The position numbers and the translations under genes were made by a program. DNA of 64,000 nt, from positions 1-64,000 of the forward strand of contig CAXBCF010000012.1 of NCBI GenBank assembly GCA_963973975.1, given 5' to 3'. The notes beneath the pieces were generated by a model that had not been told where the DNA came from, searched no databases, and worked only from the letters and a program-made list of their open reading frames with translations. This document shows, piece by piece, positions 56,379-64,000 of the stretch (its first letter is position 1; every line of letters begins with the position of its first letter). Source of the stretch: UBA1494_A sp963973975. GTDB taxonomy: Bacteria; Bacteroidota; Bacteroidia; Flavobacteriales_E; Vicingaceae.

Positions 56379-57221
56379 ATGCCATCAATACAAGCTTTAG
56401 AACAAACCGCAAGTCAAGTCCGAAGAGACATTATTCGAATGGTTCATGGAGCTGCTTCCGGTCACCCTGGTGGTTCTTTAGGATGTACTGACTTCTTTAC
56501 TGCACTCTATTTCGAAGTGCTCGAACACTCAACCAAGTTCACAATGGATGGAAAGAATGAAGACTTATTTTTTCTTTCCAACGGACACATTTCTCCTGTT
56601 TGGTACAGCGTTTTAGCTAGAAGTGGTTATTTTGATATTAGCGAATTAGCTACATTTAGAAAAATTGATTCCCGTTTACAAGGTCATCCAACTACTCACG
56701 AAGGCTTAAGCGGAATTAGAGTTGCCAGTGGTTCTCTTGGACAAGGTCTTTCAGTTGCAATTGGTGCAGCCCTAGCTAAAAAGTTGAATAAAGATTCCAA
56801 GTTGGTTTATTGCTTGCACGGTGATGGAGAATTACAAGAAGGACAAATTTGGGAAGCAGCCATGTTTGCAGCACACAATAAAGTAGATAATTTAATCGCA
56901 ACTGTTGATTGCAATAACCGTCAGATAGATGGTGACGTAAAAGATGTACTTTCTCTTGGTGACCTTAAGTCAAAATTTGACGCTTTTGGTTGGGAAGTAC
57001 TGGAAATGGATGGCAATAACATGGCAGCTGTTATAGAAGGTTTAGTAAAGGCTAAGAGTAAAACGAATCAAGGAAAACCAATTGTTATTTTAATGAAAAC
57101 TGAAATGGGACAAGGCGTTGATTTTATGATGGGATCTCATTCATGGCACGGTGTTGCTCCAAACGATGAACAAGCCAAAACAGCATTGGCACAATTGGAA
57201 GAGACTTTAGGAGATTATTAA
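56379..57221 (+). CDS. Transketolase N-terminal (thiamine diphosphate-binding) subunit
   Basis: The 280-residue subunit binds thiamine diphosphate: GCTDFFTALYFEVL, SNGHISPVWYSVLA, GSLGQGLSVAIGAAL and CLHGDGELQEGQIWEA (the GDG...N metal/ThDP motif). The matching C-terminal half is at 58639-59589. Transketolase moves two-carbon units in the pentose phosphate pathway. Splitting into two genes is known in archaea and some bacteria. Here a VWA gene is inserted between the halves. Confidence 0.92.
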   Translation: MPSIQALEQTASQVRRDIIRMVHGAASGHPGGSLGCTDFFTALYFEVLEHSTKFTMDGKNEDLFFLSNGHISPVWYSVLARSGYFDISELATFRKIDSRLQGHPTTHEGLSGIRVASGSLGQGLSVAIGAALAKKLNKDSKLVYCLHGDGELQEGQIWEAAMFAAHNKVDNLIATVDCNNRQIDGDVKDVLSLGDLKSKFDAFGWEVLEMDGNNMAAVIEGLVKAKSKTNQGKPIVILMKTEMGQGVDFMMGSHSWHGVAPNDEQAKTALAQLEETLGDY

Positions 57222-57265
57222 GCAGGCATGATTGTTGACAAGCCATTGATGCTAAAAACTATACT

Positions 57266-58636
57266 ATGAGGTTATTTACCTTCTTACTTTTTCTGATACT
57301 GCAGCTTTTCTCAACAGCAAATCTAAAAGCGCAAGACATTCAGAAAACTCGAATTCTATTTGTATTTGATGCTTCTCAAAGCATGTATGCTCAATGGGAG
57401 AATGGCAATAAAATGCAAATTGCAACTAGGTTGTTGAGAGAACTTGTTGATAGTTTAAAGGACAATGATAACATTGAATTGGCATTAAGGGTTTACGGCC
57501 ATCAAAATACCGTTTCTTCGACTGGAAGAGATTGTAAGGACACAAAATTGGAAGTGCCTTTTTCAAAAAAGAACCACGAAGCGATCAAAACAACTTTAAG
57601 AGGCCTACGTCCAAAAGGAACTACTTTAATCGCCTACTCTCTTGAACAAGCAGCAAATGATTTTATTCCATGTAAAACTTGTAGAAATGTCATTATTTTA
57701 ATCACAGATGGCATTGAAGAATGCGATGGAGATCCTTGCGCAGTTTCACTTGCACTTCAACGACAAGGCATTGTGCTAAAACCTTTTGTTATTGGTTTGG
57801 GAATAGAACCTAACGTTATTGATGCTTTTAAATGTGTTGGAAACTATTACGATGCCACTAATGAAGTGACTTTTAGAAATGTTTTAGGAATTGTAATTTC
57901 TCAAGCGCTCAATACCACATCAGTTCAAGTCAACTTGTTGGATGAATTAAATAAGGCTTCTGAAACAGATGTTCCAATGACCTTTTACGACAGTTTTAGC
58001 AAACAAATCCGCTACAATTTCATTCACACCCTTGACAGCCGCGGAAATCCTGATACTATTCCAATTGATCCATTGGGTTCATATAATTTAGTGGTTCACA
58101 CAATACCACCAGTCAAAAAAGACAACATTACCCTAACCCCTGGAAAACATAACATCATAGCAGTAGATGCTCCTCAAGGAGACATGGAGTTAAAAATGAG
58201 TGGTTATAACGAATATCAGAATCTCAAAACAATTGTTCGACAAAGTGGAAAGTTGGAAACGCTCGTAATTCAAGATTTCAATTCTAAACAACGTTACATT
58301 ACAGGAAAATACGATTTAGAAATTCTAACACTTCCAAGAACGTTCATTAAAGATGTTAATATTGCTCAGAGCCGAACAACAACCATAGAAATTCCCCAAG
58401 CGGGTATAGCTTCAATCAGCTATAGCAGTAAAGGTTATGGCAGTGTATTTCTGGAAGAACTGGATCAGTTGAAATGGGTTTGTAACATCAACAGTTTAAG
58501 CAGTAGAGAATCAATGGTTTTGCAGCCAGGTAAATACAGAGTTATTTACCGACCAATCAATGCGCGATTGAGCATTTACACAAAAGAACAATCATTTGAA
58601 ATTACATCAGGGCAAAGCACCCAAATTAAATTATAA
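57266..58636 (+). CDS. Exported VWA-domain protein between the transketolase halves
   Basis: The 456-residue protein has a signal peptide (FLLFLILQLFSTANLKAQ). A VWA domain at about 28-215 has MIDAS residues in FVFDASQSMYAQW and ITDGIEECDGDPC, and cysteines (RDCKDTK, PCKTC) that may form disulfides. The C-terminal half is repetitive beta structure (DNITLTPGKHNIIAVDAP). VWA domains bind metal and protein partners. It is unusual to find it here: its stop precedes the transketolase C-terminal gene by two bases, so the three genes are one operon. Role unknown. Confidence 0.85.
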   Translation: MRLFTFLLFLILQLFSTANLKAQDIQKTRILFVFDASQSMYAQWENGNKMQIATRLLRELVDSLKDNDNIELALRVYGHQNTVSSTGRDCKDTKLEVPFSKKNHEAIKTTLRGLRPKGTTLIAYSLEQAANDFIPCKTCRNVIILITDGIEECDGDPCAVSLALQRQGIVLKPFVIGLGIEPNVIDAFKCVGNYYDATNEVTFRNVLGIVISQALNTTSVQVNLLDELNKASETDVPMTFYDSFSKQIRYNFIHTLDSRGNPDTIPIDPLGSYNLVVHTIPPVKKDNITLTPGKHNIIAVDAPQGDMELKMSGYNEYQNLKTIVRQSGKLETLVIQDFNSKQRYITGKYDLEILTLPRTFIKDVNIAQSRTTTIEIPQAGIASISYSSKGYGSVFLEELDQLKWVCNINSLSSRESMVLQPGKYRVIYRPINARLSIYTKEQSFEITSGQSTQIKL

Positions 58637-58638
58637 GC

Positions 58639-59589
58639 ATGGCAAAATACGAATACACCGAAATGAAAGATACGCGCTCCGGTTTTGGCGACGGATTATT
58701 AGAGGCAGGAAAACGCAATAAAAACGTGGTTGCGCTTTGTGCAGATTTAACTGGTTCACTTAAAATGAATGCTTTTCAAGATGCTTTCCCTGAACGTTTT
58801 TTTCAAGCGGGAATTGCTGAAGCAAACATGATGGGAGTTGCTGCGGGTCTTACAATTGGTGGTAAAATTCCATTTACAGGAACTTTTGCGAACTTTTCTA
58901 CAGGAAGGGTTTACGATCAAATTCGTCAGTCAATTGCTTATAGTGGCAAAAACGTAAAAATTTGTGCTTCGCATGCAGGGTTAACTTTGGGTGAAGATGG
59001 TGCAACTCATCAAATTCTAGAAGACATTGGTTTAATGAAAATGTTGCCGGGAATGACGGTAATTAACCCTTGTGATTACAACCAAACAAAAGCTGCTACC
59101 ATTGCCATTGCAGAATTTGAAGGGCCTGTTTACTTGCGTTTTGGAAGACCAAAGTGGCCAGTTTTTACTCCAGATAATCAAGTATTTGAAATAGGAAAAG
59201 CGGTTACCTTTCAAGAAGGTACGGACGTGACAATTATCGCTACTGGACATTGTGTTTGGGAAAGTTTAAAAGCAGCCGAAATTTTAGAAGCTGAAGGAAA
59301 AAGTGTTGAAGTAATTAACATTCACACCATTAAACCACTTGACGATGCTGCAATTCTTAAATCTGTTCAAAAAACAGGGAGAGTTGTCACTGCTGAAGAA
59401 CATCAAATGAATGGAGGCTTAGGTGATAGTGTAGCTCAATTATTGGCTAGAAAATTACCAAGCCCGTTAGAAATGGTAGCGGTAAACGATTCTTTTGGTG
59501 AAAGTGGAAAACCCGAAGAATTATTTGAAAAATATGGGTTGGGAAGTAAAAGCATTGTTGAAGCTGCACACTGCGTTTTAAATCGATAA
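58639..59589 (+). CDS. Transketolase C-terminal subunit
   Basis: The 316-residue subunit has the pyrimidine-binding and C-terminal domains: ALCADLTGSLKMN, AGIAEANMMGVAAGLTIGG (catalytic Glu region) and EDGATHQILEDIGLM, plus VTAEEHQMNGGLGDSVA. It is the partner of the 56379 subunit; together they form the complete enzyme. Only two bases separate it from the VWA gene. Confidence 0.92.
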   Translation: MAKYEYTEMKDTRSGFGDGLLEAGKRNKNVVALCADLTGSLKMNAFQDAFPERFFQAGIAEANMMGVAAGLTIGGKIPFTGTFANFSTGRVYDQIRQSIAYSGKNVKICASHAGLTLGEDGATHQILEDIGLMKMLPGMTVINPCDYNQTKAATIAIAEFEGPVYLRFGRPKWPVFTPDNQVFEIGKAVTFQEGTDVTIIATGHCVWESLKAAEILEAEGKSVEVINIHTIKPLDDAAILKSVQKTGRVVTAEEHQMNGGLGDSVAQLLARKLPSPLEMVAVNDSFGESGKPEELFEKYGLGSKSIVEAAHCVLNR

Positions 59590-59618
59590 ATTTCAAGCCG
59601 AGTTAACCTTGCGAAAAT

Positions 59619-60797
59619 ATGAAAGCTATTTTTCAAAATCACTTGGCGCAAACCACACCCTACCCTTTTGGGATCAAAGTAGATCGAGCTGAAGGTTCGT
59701 ATATTTTTGATAAAAATGGGAAAAAGTTTTTAGACTTAATTTCAGGAATTGCTGTAAGTGCTTTAGGACATGGACATCCAAGAATAAAGGCAGCGCTCAA
59801 AAATCAAATCGATCGGCACTTACACGTGATGGTTTATGGTGAATTTGAGCAAGATGCCCAAAACGATTTAGCCGAGGAACTTTTAAAAACCCTACCTGAA
59901 AGTTTAAACTCCTTTTATTTCGTCAATTCTGGAGCTGAGGCCAACGAAGCAGCTTTAAAATTAGCTAAAAGAGTAAGTGGCAAAACTGAAATTATCGCTT
60001 TTAAAGGAGCCTACCACGGGAGTACTCACGGAGCTTTGAGTATAAGTGCCAACGAAAGCAAAAAGTCACCCTTTCGTCCACTCTTGCCCGACATTCGTTT
60101 TATTGAACTGAATAATTCTAAAAACCTAAAATTAATCACCAACCGAACTGCAGCAGTTATTTTAGAAACCATTCAAGGTGACGCAGGAGTGAGAATTCCT
60201 GAAAAAAATTATATGAAAGCCCTCCGAAAACGCTGTAATGAAACAAACACACTCCTAATTTTAGATGAAATTCAATGTGGTTTAGGCAGAACAGGAAAAT
60301 ACTGGGCTTTTGAACACTATGACATTGTTCCCGATTTGTTAACATCAGGAAAAGCACTTGGAGCAGGCTTGCCAATAGGTTGTTTAGCAGCCAATAAATC
60401 GCTGATGGAAAAATTTAGTCATAACCCAATGTTAGGACACATTACAACATTTGGCGGTCATCCGCTTCCTTGTGCTTCTGCAGCGGAAGGACTTAAAATT
60501 ATACACGAAGAAAATCTTTTGGAGGGAATTCCAGCTAAAGCTGAATTGTTTTCAGAGCTTTTAATACATACTAAAATTAAAGCAGTTAGACAAATAGGCT
60601 TAATGCTAGCCGTAGAATTAGAAAATGAGGAACAAGTCAAGCAGCTTGTTTTAAATGGATTGAAAAAAGGAATTATTCTTTTTTGGTTTCTTTCTACTCC
60701 CAATGCATTTCGCTTAGCTCCTCCTTTTAACATCAGCGAAGACGAGATTCGCTTGGGCTGTCAAGTGATTTTAGATTGCTTGAGTGAAATTGATTAA
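59619..60797 (+). CDS. Class III aminotransferase, acetylornithine-type
   Basis: The 392-residue PLP enzyme has the class III signature: DLISGIAVSALGHGHPR, VNSGAEANEAALKLAKR, LILDEIQCGLGRTGKYWAFE and LTSGKALGAGLPIG (the PLP Lys). The overall length and text fit acetylornithine/succinylornithine-type aminotransferases, which act in arginine synthesis; the exact substrate is unproven. Starts 29 bases after the transketolase subunit. Confidence 0.85.
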   Translation: MKAIFQNHLAQTTPYPFGIKVDRAEGSYIFDKNGKKFLDLISGIAVSALGHGHPRIKAALKNQIDRHLHVMVYGEFEQDAQNDLAEELLKTLPESLNSFYFVNSGAEANEAALKLAKRVSGKTEIIAFKGAYHGSTHGALSISANESKKSPFRPLLPDIRFIELNNSKNLKLITNRTAAVILETIQGDAGVRIPEKNYMKALRKRCNETNTLLILDEIQCGLGRTGKYWAFEHYDIVPDLLTSGKALGAGLPIGCLAANKSLMEKFSHNPMLGHITTFGGHPLPCASAAEGLKIIHEENLLEGIPAKAELFSELLIHTKIKAVRQIGLMLAVELENEEQVKQLVLNGLKKGIILFWFLSTPNAFRLAPPFNISEDEIRLGCQVILDCLSEID

Positions 60798-60896
60798 TTT
60801 CAAATAATTCTTCAAATCAATAGAATAAACAAAAATTAACAGCTAGTACCATTTCTTTAAACTATTTTTAGACCTTAACAATTTAAATAAATACTT

Positions 60897-61412
60897 ATGA
60901 AAAAATTAAGCTTAATACTATTTAGTGTGTTTGCTCTATGGGGTTTAAATACACAAGCACAAGTTGAAGACAAATCAAAGAGACCTAGTCCACAAGTAAT
61001 TGTGAAAGGTGAAATTGATGGCACTAACATTACCATCGATTACAGTAGCCCTGAAGCTAAAGGAAGAACAATCTACGGAGAGTTAGTTCCTTACGATAAA
61101 ATCTGGAGAGCCGGTGCTAACGAAGCTACAACCATTTCTTTCGATAAAGATGTGAAAATTGCCGGCAAAAAATTAAAAGCAGGCAAATATGCATTCTTTG
61201 TAATTCCTAAAGAAGAAGGTCAATGGGAAATTATCTTTAACTCAGAAGCTGAGCAATGGGGCGCCTATAAAAGAAAACCAGAACTAGATGTTTTAAAAAC
61301 TACTGCTGCTACATTTGAAATAGAAGCTACCGAACGTTTGACGTATAGCATTAAAGCTGGCATGATTCACTTAGATTGGTCCACTACTCGACTTTCATTT
61401 GCTGTGAATTAA
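60897..61412 (+). CDS. DUF2911 domain protein, exported
   Basis: The 171-residue protein has a signal peptide (SLILFSVFALWGLNTQAQ). The rest matches the DUF2911 family: VIVKGEIDGTNITIDYSSPE, WRAGANEATTISFDKDVKI, LKAGKYAFFVIPKEEGQWE and a Trp near the C terminus (LDWSTTRLSF). Its function is unknown in the family. Followed by a strong terminator at 61443. Confidence 0.9.
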   Translation: MKKLSLILFSVFALWGLNTQAQVEDKSKRPSPQVIVKGEIDGTNITIDYSSPEAKGRTIYGELVPYDKIWRAGANEATTISFDKDVKIAGKKLKAGKYAFFVIPKEEGQWEIIFNSEAEQWGAYKRKPELDVLKTTAATFEIEATERLTYSIKAGMIHLDWSTTRLSFAVN

Positions 61413-61442
61413 TGAGTGAATTAATTGATGAAAAGAAAAATT

Positions 61443-61477
61443 AAAAACCCCTTCTCAGAATCTGAGAAGGGGTTTTT
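61443..61477. terminator. Bidirectional terminator
   Basis: AAAAACCCCTTCTCAGA/TCTGAGAAGGGGTTTTT: a perfect 17-bp stem with a one-base loop and A/T flanks, between the convergent DUF2911 and broken lipoprotein genes. Confidence 0.9.
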
Positions 61478-61576
61478 GTTTGAATAATACCGATTATACA
61501 TTCAATACAGTCCAATTTCGGTTTTACCTTATTGTACTATTTTCTTGTAATATCGGAATTAGATTCGGTGAAAAAA

Positions 61577-62160
61577 CTAATTAAAAATCACCGGAAAGTC
61601 TACTTCAACATCCGTATCACCAGGAGCACATGAACCATCTTTTATACCTGGTTGATGCTTCAAGGTCAAACGTACAATTCCGTTAGTTGCAACTGCTGTA
61701 TCACTCACATTCCACATTGAAGCTAAACCAACTTCATATGTTCCGTCAGAGTCAGTTCTACGAATAGTCAACCCGTCAATATTTTCGATATCAAAGCAAA
61801 TTAAATGCTCATTGTCTTCTTCCAAAATTTCTACAGTAATATCTTCAACATCGTTTGGATCAGACTCATCTAAAAAGATTGCCGATACTGTGTATGATTG
61901 ATTCTTATTTAGTTTAATGGTATCAATTACAGGTGGATTTCCTCCGTCACCGTCTAAATCTTTAAATGAAAAAACACTTACATTTTGATTCTGATCGGTA
62001 AACTCTAAGTTCACTGTAGTAATTAATTCAGCATCATTTGGGCTAATAGGCTGTTGTGGCGTTGCATCATCGTCGTCAGCACAACTAAATAAAGAAATTG
62101 CTAAAAAACTAAAGGTAAATAGCTTTAGTGCATTGTTTTTAATTCGATCATTGTTTTCAT
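61577..62160 (-). pseudogene. Lipoprotein of a TonB-receptor-linked family, frameshifted
   Basis: Minus-strand ATG 62160 opens MKTMIELK, then a one-base deletion in an A run (T5 on the plus strand at 62136-62140) breaks the frame after nine codons. Restoring one A gives a lipoprotein signal ending FSFLAISLFSC, then an acidic linker and the rest of the protein to 61577. The body (VSVFSFKDLDGDGGNPPVID, then GTYEVGLASMWN and RLTLKHQPGI) resembles a small Bacteroidota family annotated 'type 1 periplasmic binding fold' that sits beside TonB receptors. In the present sequence no ATG, GTG or TTG lies in frame before GTG 62014, so only a truncated product without the signal could be made. Decay or an assembly error. 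Confidence 0.75.
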
Positions 62161-62176
62161 ATTCTAAAATTTAAGG

Positions 62177-64000
62177 TTAAAAATTGTATTTAATTCTTAC
62201 TGTTATGTTTCTGCCTTGCTCGTCGGTAAAAAAGCGAAAGCGGTTTAAATAATCCCGATAAACTTCATTCAAAAGGTTATCCCCTCTTAAACCAAATTCT
62301 AGTTGATGTTTGTTTTTTAAACTCATTTGATAGGTAAGATTTGCAAAAACCAATTGATAGCCATCGGGTGGTGGGGCAATTTCTTCAGCTTCATTAAAAC
62401 GCTCTTGTTGAAAAACAACTTGATTACCAATACTTACTTTTAAATGCCTTTTCTCCTGCTTCCAATCTTTTGCATAAGTTATGCTGCTTTTTATTCGATT
62501 AGAAGGCATGTTAATCAAGTAATTATCCGAAGAACGATTAATTCCCCATAAAAAACTCAATTCATTTTGAAATTGCAGTTTGTCACTCAATTGATAAGTA
62601 ATTGTTTGATCAAGCGTTTTTATTAAAGCATCTGTATTGCTCCAGTTAAATGAGGGAAATGCCCCTCTAATTGTTAATTCCAGTCCTTGGGGTTCTAAGT
62701 AAATAAAGTCTTCAATCCATTGAATATTGGCATAAAGCTTATAGCTGAATCGCTTTATTTTATAGTCAATTGAAGCACCAGTTGCAAACGATTTTTCTTT
62801 TCCAATACTTTGATCGCCAAATTCTAAGCTAGCTGAACCATGGTGTAAACCTTCGCTAAAAAGCTCGTTTATTTCAGGTGCTCGCTCAGAATAAGTGGCA
62901 TTCCAAGCAGTGCTTAACCGTTTGGAGAATTGGTAAGAAAGTCCAAGATTTGCATTCATGGTAAAAAAGTCTAAATCAAATTGCTCATATTCTCGATTAA
63001 TTCGTTTGTTGACTGCCCTTAAAGACTGCTCCAACCTAATTCCCGACTCCCAGTTTACTTTCTTTAGTTTTCCTTTTTGTATCAAGTAAAAACTATAGTC
63101 GTTTCCTGTATAGTCGGGTATAAAATCTCTAAGACTTTTTAAGCTGTTTCGCAAATCAACTAATTGAATTCCGGCTTCCGTTGTAGCATTTTTTGAAGTT
63201 TCAATTGTCCAATTTACATTGGCAGTAAACGTTTCTAAAACCAATGATAACTCAGGAAAATTAAGCGCAGCAAAAGTTTGATTTCGTGGAGTTTCCTTAT
63301 CAAACTCCTCTCGAATATTCATCTGTCGGCTAAACTTGAAATTAAACTTTCCGATTTTCTCATCCATCCAATTAAATTCAGCCATAGCCAATTCATGAAT
63401 AATTCGTTGCTTTGGTCTTCGAATAGAATAGGAAAAGCCTTCAATGTTCTCAGGTCTTGGTCGCTCCAAATTAATTGCATTTTGCAAATCTGTTAGATTA
63501 CCAATGTGTGCTCCGCTAAAAATTCCAACATCAGAATTAAATTGACTGAAATAAATGCGTGCATTCCATTGACTTTCAAAATAACCAATATCCAAGGAGC
63601 CATTTAATTCCTTCACTCCAGAATTTCTTTGGTAATAATTCGGAGTTTTTATATTCCCTGAACGCTTCCAACTTCCTTGAATTCTAGCAGCTAATTTTGG
63701 AATTAAAGCAGATTTTCCTTCAAACATTACTGAAGTATTCCCCATGTGGTTATTTGTTGAGTAAAGTGCATTTACTTCTCCACCAATACCTACTTTCTGA
63801 GGTAAAAATTTTGGTGCTGCAATTACTAAACCTCCAAACGCTCCTCCAGTATATTTCAAAGCGCTCGCACCTTTCACAACAGAATAATCTGCTGGAGCAA
63901 AAGGATCAATCTCTGGTGCATGTTCATCTCCCCAAGATTGCGCTTGATGCTGTACACCGTGATTGAGAATTTTAACTCGATTGTTCGACAATCCTCCAAT
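62177..64000 (-). CDS. TonB-dependent outer-membrane receptor (N terminus outside the window)
   Basis: About 608 residues are visible; the 5' end continues beyond 64000, so signal, carboxypeptidase-like and early plug parts are missing. The visible part begins in the plug domain (RVKILNHGVQHQAQSWGDEH, then VVKGASALKYTGGAFGG) and continues through a large barrel of alternating strands (WNATYSERAPEINELFSEGL) to a final Phe (NITVRIKYNF). Such receptors import iron, zinc or other ligands using TonB. The paired downstream lipoprotein is broken. The ligand is not visible. Confidence 0.9.
   Translation of the reverse strand: MGGLSNNRVKILNHGVQHQAQSWGDEHAPEIDPFAPADYSVVKGASALKYTGGAFGGLVIAAPKFLPQKVGIGGEVNALYSTNNHMGNTSVMFEGKSALIPKLAARIQGSWKRSGNIKTPNYYQRNSGVKELNGSLDIGYFESQWNARIYFSQFNSDVGIFSGAHIGNLTDLQNAINLERPRPENIEGFSYSIRRPKQRIIHELAMAEFNWMDEKIGKFNFKFSRQMNIREEFDKETPRNQTFAALNFPELSLVLETFTANVNWTIETSKNATTEAGIQLVDLRNSLKSLRDFIPDYTGNDYSFYLIQKGKLKKVNWESGIRLEQSLRAVNKRINREYEQFDLDFFTMNANLGLSYQFSKRLSTAWNATYSERAPEINELFSEGLHHGSASLEFGDQSIGKEKSFATGASIDYKIKRFSYKLYANIQWIEDFIYLEPQGLELTIRGAFPSFNWSNTDALIKTLDQTITYQLSDKLQFQNELSFLWGINRSSDNYLINMPSNRIKSSITYAKDWKQEKRHLKVSIGNQVVFQQERFNEAEEIAPPPDGYQLVFANLTYQMSLKNKHQLEFGLRGDNLLNEVYRDYLNRFRFFTDEQGRNITVRIKYNF

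Overview
This is a low-GC chromosomal window from a member of the Bacteroidota, most likely Flavobacteriales; the family cannot be fixed from sequence alone. The evidence is type IX secretion (T9SS) C-terminal sorting domains, the Bacteroidota LptD/amidase/MlaD neighbourhood, absence of obvious Shine-Dalgarno sites, and repeated TAnnTTTG promoter -7 boxes.

Layout. 1-450: 3' end of tRNA-Arg(TCT), a second partial copy of that tRNA 3' end, two terminators and a truncated GIY-YIG gene. 414-9,730: envelope genes (OmpA-like protein, prohibitin-like protein, LptD, amidase, MlaD) and a two-gene Fe-S reductase. 9,745-16,456: T9SS cargo, a thioredoxin/DUF6029/Omp28 redox cluster, MsrB, ferritin and several broken genes. 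16,501-25,587: housekeeping and membrane genes (pyrR-pyrB, STAS protein, RNase Z, FabG, VWA membrane protein, glycosyltransferase, DUF481-like protein, site-2 protease). 25,633-37,591: two giant paralogous T9SS surface proteins built of calcium-binding thrombospondin type 3 repeats, one carrying LamG-like and the other PA14-like domains. 37,742-40,074: aminodeoxychorismate-lyase-like gene and a Dps stress cluster. 40,152-46,263: an accessory island. 46,304-64,000: rhomboid protease, topoisomerase IV, a YfiR/SpoIIE phosphatase, a GT-C membrane protein, YchF, split transketolase with a VWA gene between its halves, an acetylornithine-type aminotransferase, a DUF2911 protein, and a broken lipoprotein next to a TonB receptor that runs off the window.

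The most unusual part is the island. Four unrelated transcription units are each preceded by a copy of the same module: a TATGTTTG box and, in three copies exactly 11 nt later, a hairpin with an invariant ACTGGT loop core and compensatory stem changes. Palindromic REP-like elements lie next to three of them. The last unit encodes a TrlF-like PHP+ATPase protein and a small acidic partner ending in DDDLPF, which looks like the C-terminal tip of single-stranded DNA-binding protein (SSB).

Four genes carry single-base lesions: two homopolymer frameshifts and two in-frame stops. Whether these are decay or assembly errors must be settled from reads. All function assignments come from reading motifs by eye; no database search was run.
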